Shown in pieces: positions 34,753 through 42,532 of a DNA stretch of 64,000 nt (within the stretch, counting starts at the first letter, position 1; each line of letters begins with the position of its first letter). The notes beneath the pieces were generated by a model. The model was not told the origin of the DNA, ran no database searches, and saw nothing but the letters and a program-made list of their open reading frames with translations. The DNA is taken from NCBI RefSeq assembly GCF_004006175.1, contig NZ_CP033219.1:992001-1056000 (forward strand). Reading direction: 5' to 3'. Origin of the DNA: Parasedimentitalea marina (lineage in GTDB: Bacteria > Pseudomonadota > Alphaproteobacteria > Rhodobacterales > Rhodobacteraceae). Both the position numbers and the translations under genes were made by a program.

Positions 34753-35724
34753 ATGACCGTGACCCCTTCGCCTGCCGGTTTTGATGCGGGACGCCACTCG
34801 GATGTCGCTTTTGCGCGGTCCATTCTGGATGGGCTGACAGCGCCGCAGAAACGGATCAACAGCAAATGGCTGTATGACGCCTATGGATCGCAGCTGTTTG
34901 ATACCATTACCGAACTAGCAGAGTATTATCCCACCCGGACAGAGCTTGGGATACTGCGTCAGAATGCGGTGCGATTGAAGGAATTCGTAACCCACGGCAC
35001 GGCGCTGGTCGAGTTGGGCAGCGGTTCTAGTACCAAGACACGGGCCTTGCTGAATGTGCTGACCGGGCTGCAAAGCTATGTTCCGATCGACATTTCTGCG
35101 GACCATCTGCAACGGGCAGCCCAACATGTGGCGCTGGAATTCAGTGATCTGGATGTTATTCCCGTGGTGGCAGATTTTGCGGATGAGATTTCTCTTCCGA
35201 CCGCGTTGATGCAGACCCCCAAGATCCTGTTCTTTCCCGGTTCAACGATTGGCAATTTTGAAATCGAGGGTGCTGCCCAATTGCTGGGTCGGATACGCAA
35301 GATGGCGAAGGTTTCGGCTTTGGTCATCGGCGTGGACTTGGTCAAGGACGTCGATACTTTGGTGCAGGCCTATAACGATTCAAAAGGGGTTACTGCCGCC
35401 TTCAACCTGAACCTCCTGACCCGGATCAACCGTGAGCTGGAGGCGGATTTCGATCTGGGCGGGTTCAAACATGAAGCGCGCTGGGTCGCTGATCACAGCC
35501 GTATTGAAATGCATCTGGTCAGTTTGGTTACGCAAGACGTTCATCTGCTCGGGCAGGTGATCCGTTTTACGGCCGGTGAAACCATTCACACCGAGAATTC
35601 TCATAAATACACACCCCAATTGTTAGAACGCACTGCGCATCAACAAGGCTGGGCAGTGCATCAGATCTGGACGGATGCCGACATGTTGTTCGGGGTTGTC
35701 GTGCTGACGCCGGACAAGGATTAA
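34753..35724 (+). CDS. egtD: L-histidine N-alpha-methyltransferase
   Basis: A 323-residue SAM-dependent methyltransferase that makes hercynine, the first step of ergothioneine synthesis. Family blocks are KWLYDAYGSQLFDTITELAEYYPTRTE (in pieces), LVELGSGSSTKTRALL (SAM site), YVPIDISADHL and LFFPGSTIGNF, and the C-terminal FTAGETIHTENSHKYT substrate region is intact. AAGGA lies twelve bases upstream of ATG 34753. With egtB broken beside it, hercynine may be the end product unless another egtB exists elsewhere. Confidence 0.94.
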   Translation: MTVTPSPAGFDAGRHSDVAFARSILDGLTAPQKRINSKWLYDAYGSQLFDTITELAEYYPTRTELGILRQNAVRLKEFVTHGTALVELGSGSSTKTRALLNVLTGLQSYVPIDISADHLQRAAQHVALEFSDLDVIPVVADFADEISLPTALMQTPKILFFPGSTIGNFEIEGAAQLLGRIRKMAKVSALVIGVDLVKDVDTLVQAYNDSKGVTAAFNLNLLTRINRELEADFDLGGFKHEARWVADHSRIEMHLVSLVTQDVHLLGQVIRFTAGETIHTENSHKYTPQLLERTAHQQGWAVHQIWTDADMLFGVVVLTPDKD

Positions 35725-35800
35725 CACAGGCGGCCAAATCGGGCACACCGAACTGGCTGGTGCCAGACGCAGAACCCTAATCCACGTCAATCAAATTGTC

Positions 35801-36493
35801 TTGGATGCCGTTTTGCAACTGGTTGCAAAAATTGAGTTGTTCTTTGATGCTACCTGTGCTGTCCCGGCCAGTTTTGCGGCATCGTTTGAGAATGCGAATA
35901 TCCCGGTTGTGTTTGCGTTTGCGCGTTATAACGGCAGTGAGAACGCCAATCTGGTTGGGATCGACAATGAGGCTGCGGGGGCTTTTGCGGCCCGCACGCT
36001 GCTTGCGCGGGGCTACCGTCACATTGGGTTTCTGGGGGGGCCGGACAGTGCGGTCTCAACCCTGGACCGCCTGAAAGGTTTTGCCGCGGAAATGGCTGCG
36101 CATCCGGAGGTGAAGGTCTCGCACAGCTTTTCCAGCGAATATTCATTTGCGGCGGGGCGCGCTGCAATGCTGGAGCTGCTGGATGGCGGTGATCCGGCCG
36201 AGGTGTATTTTGGTGCGGATGATGTGATTTCCATTGGGGCGCTCAGCGCGATGGAAAGCAGGGGATTAAAAATCCCCGGGGATGTGGGCATTCTGGGCCT
36301 GAACGACATGGAAATGGCGGGCTGGGAGAACATCAACCTGACCACCATCAGGCAGCCCATTCGTCAGATCACCAGTGCCGCCGTTGACTTGATGGTGTCC
36401 CAGCTTGCGGCGCCAGATCGCTACCCCGAGGCGCGCCTGTTCCCCTGCACGCTGATCGAGCGGGGAACATTGCGGGCTCTGAATGGTGGTTGA
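35801..36493 (+). pseudogene. LacI-family regulator lacking its DNA-binding domain
   Basis: A 230-residue frame matches only the periplasmic-binding-like effector domain of LacI proteins (NIPVVFAFARYNG, VGIDNEAAGAFAARTLLARGYRHIGFLGGP, YFGADDVISIGALSAMESRGLKIPGDVGILGLNDMEMAGW, in pieces). No helix-turn-helix precedes it in any frame. The first dozen codons overlap a LacI-type palindrome, as if a deletion joined an upstream operator to the middle of the gene. Beside the inositol cluster, it was probably the original iol repressor. It is convergent with the oxidoreductase gene at 36537. Confidence 0.75.
35811..35830. promoter_or_regulatory. LacI-type palindrome inside the truncated regulator
   Basis: Arms TTTTGCAAC (35811-35819) and GTTGCAAAA (35822-35830) are perfect complements around TG. 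The half-site is the same as in the palindrome at 39727-39744. Position within the first codons of the LacI fragment suggests a former autoregulatory operator. Confidence 0.6.
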
Positions 36494-36520
36494 GAAAGCC
36501 GTTTTGCGTCGGCTTTCTCA
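36491..36520. terminator. Bidirectional terminator between convergent genes
   Basis: Perfect 11-bp stem (TGAGAAAGCCG at 36491-36501, complement at 36510-36520) with the loop TTTTGCGT, starting at the stop codon of the LacI fragment and 17 bases from the stop of the opposing oxidoreductase gene. Confidence 0.75.
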
Positions 36521-36536
36521 GCTTTGATCCTGCGCC

Positions 36537-37670
36537 TTAGCGGAAGATCTCTGGTCTGGCGTCCATCCAGGCGCCGTTTTGTTTTGCCGAGGCGACGGCG
36601 GTGTGGACGGCGGCCATGGAGCGTAATCCGTCTGCGGCGAGTGGCAAGCCGTCGCGGGTCTCGCCGCGAATGGCATCGGCCAGGTCGCAGTAGATATTGG
36701 CAATGGCCAGGGGAAAGCCTTCGGGGTGGGCGATGGCGACGCGGGACAGGCGTTGGGCGTCATCATGCAGCCCGGCTTCGCCTTTCTCGATGATCTGGGT
36801 GCGGCCACCCACCGGGGTGTAGATCAGCTGGTTGGGCTGTTCCGAGGTCCAGCGCAGCCCGCCGGTCTCGCCGAACACCTGGATGTCAAAGCCGTGCTGG
36901 CGGCCGATCGCCACTGACGAAGTCCAGAGGCGGCCAACGGTGCCGCTGCCCATGCGGAAGTTGATCATGGCGTCGTCTTCCAGCTGGCGGCTGGGGATGG
37001 TGGAGGCAAAGTCGGCCGAGAGGGTCTCGACCTCGTCACCGGTGATGAAGCTGGCCATGTGCAGGGCGTGGATGCCGCAATCGGCGAACTGGCCCGAGAC
37101 CCCGGCCATGGCTGGATCATAGCGCCAGCGCACCCGGGGGTTATCCGCATCACTGGCGTCGCCGTGGTGGCCGTGGCTGAAGTTGGTAACCACCAGCCGC
37201 ACTTTGCCGATCTCACCGGCCGCCACCATGGCGCGGGCCTGACGCACCATTGGGTAGGCGGAATAGCAGTAGTTCACGGCGCAGATCTTGCCACTGGCCG
37301 CGGCGATGCGGACGATGTCTGCGCCCTCTTCGACACTCATGGTCATCGGCTTCTCGCAGAGCACGTTGATCCCGGCCTCCAGAAAGGCCTTGGTGATCTC
37401 AAAGTGGGTCGCGTTGGGGGTGGCGACGGTGACCAGATCAATGCGGTCGTCGCGGTGCTTTTCCCCGTCCAGCATCTCTTGCCAGTTGCCATAGGCGCGG
37501 TCCGGCGCGACGCCGAGGCGTTGCGCATAGGCGCGGCCCTGTTCGGGGCGGTGGTCCAGGGCGGCTGCGGTGAGGTCAAACAGCCCGTCGGCCTGTGCGC
37601 CGAGGCGGTGTGCCGGGCCGATCTGGCTGCCTTCGCCGCCGCCAATGAGGCCCCATTTTAGTTTGGTCAT
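36537..37670 (-). CDS. Gfo/Idh/MocA-family oxidoreductase
   Basis: A 377-residue NAD(P)-dependent sugar/polyol dehydrogenase. ATG 37670 gives the Rossmann start KLKWGLIGGGEGSQIGPAHR; the frame extends further but into the neighbouring gene. The EKP motif (NVLCEKPMTMS) and QFADCGIHALHM active-site region are intact. It is closely related to the enzyme at 50583-51722 (shared IGGGxxxxIGxxHR and LTAxAL patterns). It follows the IolE-like gene by 13 bases and ends the minus-strand arm of the inositol locus. It probably oxidises an inositol isomer or a related glycoside. Confidence 0.9.
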   Translation of the reverse strand: MTKLKWGLIGGGEGSQIGPAHRLGAQADGLFDLTAAALDHRPEQGRAYAQRLGVAPDRAYGNWQEMLDGEKHRDDRIDLVTVATPNATHFEITKAFLEAGINVLCEKPMTMSVEEGADIVRIAAASGKICAVNYCYSAYPMVRQARAMVAAGEIGKVRLVVTNFSHGHHGDASDADNPRVRWRYDPAMAGVSGQFADCGIHALHMASFITGDEVETLSADFASTIPSRQLEDDAMINFRMGSGTVGRLWTSSVAIGRQHGFDIQVFGETGGLRWTSEQPNQLIYTPVGGRTQIIEKGEAGLHDDAQRLSRVAIAHPEGFPLAIANIYCDLADAIRGETRDGLPLAADGLRSMAAVHTAVASAKQNGAWMDARPEIFR

Positions 37671-37683
37671 ATGTCGGGCTCCT

Positions 37684-38577
37684 TCAGGTAAAGCCAATGG
37701 ATTCAAGGTATTCACGGTTCTTGCGGGCATCGCCGATGGGGTCCGGGTCCAGGGTTGGGTCACAGTCCTGTTCCACGGTGCACCAGCCCGCAAACCCGGC
37801 GTCCTGCAGGACCTGCCGCACCCTGGGGAAGTCGACATCGCCGTCGCCCAGATTGCAGAAAATCCCCTGGCCACAGGCGTCATAGAAGCCGGTGCGATTG
37901 GCAATGACATCTGCTTTGACGCGCGGGTCGATGTCCTTGAAATGCATGTAAGAGATCCGGTCCAGATGGCGCGTCATAAAGGCAACCGGGTCAAAGCCTG
38001 CATAGGAATGGTGGCCGGTGTCGAAGCAGATCTTCAGGATCGTCTCGTCGACCTCGTCCAGCAGGCGCTCCAGCTCGGGTTCAAAATCCATGAAGCCCGC
38101 CGCGTGGGCGTGGATACCTACGGTCAACCCATACTCTTCGGTGCCAATGCGCGCGGTCTCGGCGATGCGGTCGCGGTAGGCGGTCCACTCGGCCTTGTCC
38201 ATCTGCTCGGCCTCCGAGGCGCGCCCGGCCGTGGGGGCGCGGCGGGGCGAGATTGAATCGATCAGCACCAGATGCTGGGCGCCGTGTGCTCGCAGCGCGC
38301 GGGCGGTGCGGTGGGTGGCATCCAGCACATCGTCCCAGGCGTCGGGGTCGTGAAAGGGGCGAAACACCACGCCACCGATCAGCTCCAGGTCATGACGGGC
38401 CAGGGCGTCGCCCAGCTGGACTGGGTCCTCGGGCATAAAGCCGACCGGGCCCAGTTCGATGCCTGTGTAGCCGGCCTTGGCGCAGTCGCTGAGCACCGTT
38501 TGCCAGCTGGGGTTTCTGGCGTCATCCGCAAATTCCACGCCCCAGGAGCAGGGGGCATTGCCAATTTTGAGTGTCAT
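37684..38577 (-). CDS. IolE-like TIM-barrel isomerase/dehydratase
   Basis: A 297-residue xylose-isomerase-like TIM barrel. It starts LKIGNAPCSWGVEFADD, the hallmark NAPxSWGV of inosose dehydratase IolE and relatives, with GYTGIELGPVGFM, GIHAHAAGFMDFEPE, ICFDTGHHSYAGFDPV, YMHFKDIDP and WCTVEQDCDPTLDPD. Metal ligands (Glu, Asp, His, Glu) appear present. In the inositol pathway IolE dehydrates 2-keto-myo-inositol to the dione cleaved by IolD. The order dehydrogenase-IolE-dehydrogenase supports this. It could instead be a related epimerase. Confidence 0.85.
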   Translation of the reverse strand: MTLKIGNAPCSWGVEFADDARNPSWQTVLSDCAKAGYTGIELGPVGFMPEDPVQLGDALARHDLELIGGVVFRPFHDPDAWDDVLDATHRTARALRAHGAQHLVLIDSISPRRAPTAGRASEAEQMDKAEWTAYRDRIAETARIGTEEYGLTVGIHAHAAGFMDFEPELERLLDEVDETILKICFDTGHHSYAGFDPVAFMTRHLDRISYMHFKDIDPRVKADVIANRTGFYDACGQGIFCNLGDGDVDFPRVRQVLQDAGFAGWCTVEQDCDPTLDPDPIGDARKNREYLESIGFT

Positions 38578-38598
38578 CTGTTCGTCCCTTTCAAAGGC

Positions 38599-39702
38599 TC
38601 AGAACGGGTTTATGTCTTGCCAGCTGCTGTCTCGGGCAGAGGCAGTGGCGGCTGCGATCACGCGATTGACCTCCAGCCCGTCGCGGAAGCTGGGCCAGAT
38701 CGTTGTGTTGGTCTCAATCGCCGCCAGGAAATCCCGCGCTTCGATGATGATCTGATCCTGATATCCGGTGCCATGACCGGGGCCCTGACAAAACGGTTCA
38801 TAATCGGGATGGGCCGGGCCGGTCAGGATCTTGGTGAACCCGCGCGTCGCCTCGGGGCCGTACGTTCGGTACAGCCAGACGGCGTTCTGATCTTCCTGAT
38901 CAAAGCGCAGGGCGCCTTTGGTGCCGGTGATCTCATAAGCATAGCCCATTTTGCGGCCGGTCGCGATGCGGCTGAAATACATCTGCCCCATGGCGCCGCT
39001 CTCAAAGCGGCACATCATCTGGGCGTGGTCGTCATTGGTCACGGCGCCGCCGGGGCGGAGCTTATGCACGGTCTCGGTCTCGGCCATGACGCGGGTGATC
39101 GGGCCGATCAGCGCCAGCGCGCCGTTGATCATATGAGAGCCAAGATCACCCAGAGCGCCGCTGGACTGGCCATTGGTGCGCCAGCTGGCCGGGGTCTTGG
39201 GGTCGGCATAGAAATCCTCGGTGTGCTCACCGCGAAACATGGTGATCTCGCCCAGCTCGCCATCGGCGATCAGCTGGCGGGCAAACTGGCTGGCGGGGGT
39301 GCGGATGTAGTTGAAACCGACCATGTTGACACAGCCCGAGGCCTGGGCAGCGGCGGTCATGGCCTGGCTGTCCGCCAGTGAGGCGCCCAATGGCTTCTCG
39401 CAGAACACCGGTTTGCCCAGGGCAAAGGCGGCCTCGGCGACGGCGCGGTGGCTGGATTGGGGTGCGGCGATGATGAGGGCCTCGACCTTTGGGTCCTTGA
39501 CCAGCACGCGCCAGTCGTCGGTGGCCCGCTGGAACCCATAGGCCTGGCGATACCGCTCGGCGCTGTTGGGCGAGGTGGCGCAGACCATTTCCAGTCTGGG
39601 CCGCAGCTTTGTGTTGAAGACCGCGCCCACGGCGGACATGGCCACCGCATGCGCCTTGCCCATATAGCCGCCGCCCAGGATGCCAATGCCAATCTCTGCC
39701 AT
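38599..39702 (-). CDS. Gfo/Idh/MocA-family oxidoreductase, inositol dehydrogenase-like
   Basis: A 367-residue NAD(P)-dependent dehydrogenase. The start ATG at 39702 follows the palindromic operator by 24 bases. The Rossmann motif is GILGGGYMGKAH; the EKP motif is FCEKPLGASLAD; GDLGSHMINGALAL carries the catalytic-site Asp/His pattern. It is first in the minus-strand arm and divergent from iolD. It is the best candidate for the inositol 2-dehydrogenase (IolG) function in this locus, although the other Gfo/Idh/MocA genes could share or replace it. Confidence 0.87.
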   Translation of the reverse strand: MAEIGIGILGGGYMGKAHAVAMSAVGAVFNTKLRPRLEMVCATSPNSAERYRQAYGFQRATDDWRVLVKDPKVEALIIAAPQSSHRAVAEAAFALGKPVFCEKPLGASLADSQAMTAAAQASGCVNMVGFNYIRTPASQFARQLIADGELGEITMFRGEHTEDFYADPKTPASWRTNGQSSGALGDLGSHMINGALALIGPITRVMAETETVHKLRPGGAVTNDDHAQMMCRFESGAMGQMYFSRIATGRKMGYAYEITGTKGALRFDQEDQNAVWLYRTYGPEATRGFTKILTGPAHPDYEPFCQGPGHGTGYQDQIIIEARDFLAAIETNTTIWPSFRDGLEVNRVIAAATASARDSSWQDINPF

Positions 39703-39726
39703 GTTTTGGGTCCTCGTGAATTTAAG

Positions 39727-39744
39727 TTTGCAACCGGTTGCAAA
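39727..39744. promoter_or_regulatory. Perfect 18-bp LacI-type operator between divergent iol arms
   Basis: TTTGCAACCGGTTGCAAA is an exact palindrome with the central CG typical of LacI-family operators. It sits 24 bases above the minus-strand oxidoreductase start and 77 bases above iolD, so one bound repressor could block both directions. Confidence 0.8.
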
Positions 39745-39821
39745 ATTAGTATCCTGAGAGTCGAATTCTAGCAAGCCGCATTCGGCAAGATGCGGGAAAA
39801 TCCTACAAGGGCCGTGCTGAC

Positions 39822-41693
39822 ATGACGCCTTCACCAGAGACTATCCGCCTGACCACGGCGCAGGCCATTATTCGCTGGCTCAGCCAGCAGTATATCGAGA
39901 TTGACGGGATGGAGATGCGCCTGTGCGGCGGTGGGTTTGGCATTTTTGGGCATGGCAATGTGACCTGCCTGGGCGAGGCGCTCTACGGGGCTCAGGATGC
40001 GCTGCCGCTGTACCGGGGCCAAAACGAGCAGAGCATGGGATTCGCCGCGGCGGGTTATGCCAAGCAATGGCTGCGCCAGCGGTTTATGTTCTGCACCGCC
40101 AGTGCTGGACCGGGGACCTCGAACCTGCTGACCTCGGCGGCGCTGGCGCATGCCAACCGGTTGCCGATGTTGCTGCTGTGTGGTGACAGCTTTGCGACCC
40201 GGCTGCCCGACCCGGTGCTGCAGCAGATGGAGAACTTTGGCGATCCGACATTTGGGGTGAATGACGCCTTCAAGCCGGTGGTGCGTTATTGGGACCGTAT
40301 CAGCCATCCGGCGCAGGTGATCCAGTCGCTGCCTGCGGCGATTGCGACGCTGCTGGATCCGGCGGATTGTGGTCCGGCGTTCCTGGGGTTGCCGCAGGAT
40401 GTGCAGGGCTGGACCTATGACTATCCGGTGGCGTTCTTTGACAAGACGCTGCATCGCATTCGCCGTATCAGCCCGGATGCAGATGAAATCGCTGATGCCG
40501 CGGCGCTGTTGAAGGTGGCACAGCGTCCGATGATCATCGCCGGGGGCGGGGTGCAATATTCCCGCGCTGTGGCCGAGTTGACCGATTTTGCCGCGGCGCA
40601 TCAGATCCCGGTGGTGGAAACCATCGCGGGCCGGGCCAACCTGCTGGCGACCCATCCGCTGAACATTGGCCCACTTGGGGTCACCGGCTCTAACAGTGCC
40701 AATGAGATCGCCAGCCAGGCGGATGTGATTGTGGCCGTAGGCACCCGCTTGCAGGATTTTACCACCGGGTCCTGGACCGCCTTTGCCAAGGACGCCCGCA
40801 TTATCGCGATCAATGCGGCGCGCCATGATGCGGGCAAGCATAGGGCGCTGCCGGTTGTGGGGGATGCGAACCTGTCGCTTGGCCAGTTGGGGGCAGCGAT
40901 TGCGGGCTACAAAGCGCCCTCCAGCTGGCTGGCGCTGGCGCAAAAGCTGCGGGCGGCCTGGGATGTCTATGTGGCGGACAACGTGGCGCCCGGTGCGCGT
41001 CCGGCGTCTTATGCGCAGGCCATTGGCATTGTGAATGGCCTGTGTGATCCGGGCGACCGGGTGGTGGCTGCCGCTGGCGGCTTGCCGGCCGAGGTGACCG
41101 CCAACTGGCGCACGCTGGAGATTGGCACTGTCGATGTGGAGTTCGGCTTTTCCTGCATGGGCTACGAGATCGCCGGGGCCTGGGGGGCGCGGATTGCGCA
41201 GCTGCAACGCGAGCCAGAGTGCGACACCATCGTGTTCCTGGGCGATGGCTCTTACATGATGTTGAACTCGGACATCTATTCCTCGGTGCTGAGCCAGAAA
41301 AAGCTGATCATCCTGGTGCTGGACAACGGCGGCTTTGCGGTCATCAACAAATTGCAGAACAACACCGGCAACGAAAGTTTTAACAATCTGCTGGCCGATT
41401 GTCCGACTATCCCGGCGCCGTTTGCGGTGGATTTTGAGGCCCATGCCGCGGCCCAGGGCGCCATTGCGCAAACTGTGTCAAACCCATCTGAGCTGGGCGC
41501 GGCGTTCCTGCGCGCCAAGTCCAGCGACAAGACCCATGTCATTGTCATGAAGGTGGACCCCTATGAGGGCTGGACCACCGAAGGCCATACCTGGTGGGAG
41601 GTCGGCACCCCGCATATCAGCACCAGCGACCGCGTGCGCGCGGCCCATAGCGACTGGGAAGCCGGTCGTGACACCCAGCGAAAGGGCATATGA
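39822..41693 (+). CDS. iolD: 3D-(3,5/4)-trihydroxycyclohexane-1,2-dione acylhydrolase (IolD)
   Basis: A 623-residue ThDP-dependent enzyme that opens the inositol-derived ring to 5-deoxy-glucuronate. The N-terminal pyrimidine-binding part has FGIFGHGNVTCLGEAL and the catalytic Glu region LYRGQNEQSMGFAAAGYAK. The central domain has RPMIIAGGGVQYS. The C-terminal ThDP/Mg motif begins GDGSY at residue 474 and ends at LDNGGFAVINKLQNN. The length is standard. Its stop codon overlaps the start of the dioxygenase (ATGA). First gene of the plus-strand iol operon. Confidence 0.96.
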   Translation: MTPSPETIRLTTAQAIIRWLSQQYIEIDGMEMRLCGGGFGIFGHGNVTCLGEALYGAQDALPLYRGQNEQSMGFAAAGYAKQWLRQRFMFCTASAGPGTSNLLTSAALAHANRLPMLLLCGDSFATRLPDPVLQQMENFGDPTFGVNDAFKPVVRYWDRISHPAQVIQSLPAAIATLLDPADCGPAFLGLPQDVQGWTYDYPVAFFDKTLHRIRRISPDADEIADAAALLKVAQRPMIIAGGGVQYSRAVAELTDFAAAHQIPVVETIAGRANLLATHPLNIGPLGVTGSNSANEIASQADVIVAVGTRLQDFTTGSWTAFAKDARIIAINAARHDAGKHRALPVVGDANLSLGQLGAAIAGYKAPSSWLALAQKLRAAWDVYVADNVAPGARPASYAQAIGIVNGLCDPGDRVVAAAGGLPAEVTANWRTLEIGTVDVEFGFSCMGYEIAGAWGARIAQLQREPECDTIVFLGDGSYMMLNSDIYSSVLSQKKLIILVLDNGGFAVINKLQNNTGNESFNNLLADCPTIPAPFAVDFEAHAAAQGAIAQTVSNPSELGAAFLRAKSSDKTHVIVMKVDPYEGWTTEGHTWWEVGTPHISTSDRVRAAHSDWEAGRDTQRKGI

Positions 41694-42532
41694 TGAAACG
41701 ATTTACCGCCGCAACAGCTGATCCCGATGTGATCATTGACGAACTTCTGAAGGGCGGCGGTGCGGTTGGCATTTCCGGGTTGTTCAGCCCCGACCAGATC
41801 GCCGAGGCGCGGGCCATCATTATGGCGCATTCCGAACAGGCTGCCGAAAAGGCCACCCACTTCCAGGGTGCCGCCGAAGAGGCTGGACAGCTGAACCTGC
41901 AGCGCCGGGTCTGGAACCTGCTGGCCAAGGGCGAGGTGTTCTCGCAGATGGCGGCGCATCCGGTGCTGATGAATATCCTGCGCCGCTTTCTGGGTACTGA
42001 GTTCATCATGGGTTCGATCGCTGCGAACCGGATTTTACCAGGTGGGCCGGGGCAAGAGCCGCATGTGGACTATCCCTATTGGGACTTTCATCAGCCCGAG
42101 ACCCATCCGGTTGGCTTCAACGGCTCGTTTCCGATGAATGCGCAGGTCTCGGTGCTGTTGGATCCCTTTACCAAGGAAAGTGGCGCCACCGGCTATGTGC
42201 CGGGCAGCCAGCGCGCGTTGCGCTATCCCACGCTTCAGGACCAATTTTATGAGCGCTGCGAGCAGATGACTGGTGAACCGGGCGATGTGGCGCTGTTTTA
42301 CGGGGTGACCTGGCATTGCGCGATGCCCAACAACGCCGATCATGACCGCAGTGCGGTGCTGATCCAATATCTGCCCAAATGGGTCAAGCCGATGGAAGAC
42401 ATGCCAGCCGCGCTGCCGCAGGATTTTCTGGATCAGGCCAGCCCTGAGATCCGCCAGCTATTGGGTCTGAACTATCCCTATCCAGAGGTGCTGGATGCGG
42501 CCAAGGCGGGCAATACGGAGGGACGCAAGTGA
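41690..42532 (+). CDS. Phytanoyl-CoA dioxygenase (PhyH)-family Fe(II)/2-oxoglutarate oxygenase
   Basis: A 280-residue double-stranded beta-helix oxygenase. The metal triad is intact: HVD at 125-127 and His 209 in YGVTWHCAMPNN; Arg 220 in DHDRSAVLIQY fits the 2-oxoglutarate-binding arginine. The N-terminal half has VGISGLFSPDQIAEARA and a substrate-side QRRVWNLL segment. Its start overlaps the iolD stop (ATGA) and its stop overlaps the iolC start (GTGA), so it is translated with both. No step of the known myo-inositol pathway needs an oxygenase. Likely roles are oxidative O-demethylation or hydroxylation of an inositol derivative; this is inference. Confidence 0.88.
   Translation: MMKRFTAATADPDVIIDELLKGGGAVGISGLFSPDQIAEARAIIMAHSEQAAEKATHFQGAAEEAGQLNLQRRVWNLLAKGEVFSQMAAHPVLMNILRRFLGTEFIMGSIAANRILPGGPGQEPHVDYPYWDFHQPETHPVGFNGSFPMNAQVSVLLDPFTKESGATGYVPGSQRALRYPTLQDQFYERCEQMTGEPGDVALFYGVTWHCAMPNNADHDRSAVLIQYLPKWVKPMEDMPAALPQDFLDQASPEIRQLLGLNYPYPEVLDAAKAGNTEGRK

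Noticed and set aside
38272..39381. 369-codon plus-strand frame opposite the IolE-like and oxidoreductase genes
   Set aside because: Spans two convincingly coding antisense genes and their intergenic gap; Gly/Ala/Val-rich with no similarity.
39831..41471. Long open frame (546 codons) on the minus strand opposite iolD
   Set aside because: It is antisense to a well-supported ThDP enzyme, has no recognisable domain and a His/Arg/Gln-rich composition typical of GC-rich shadow frames.
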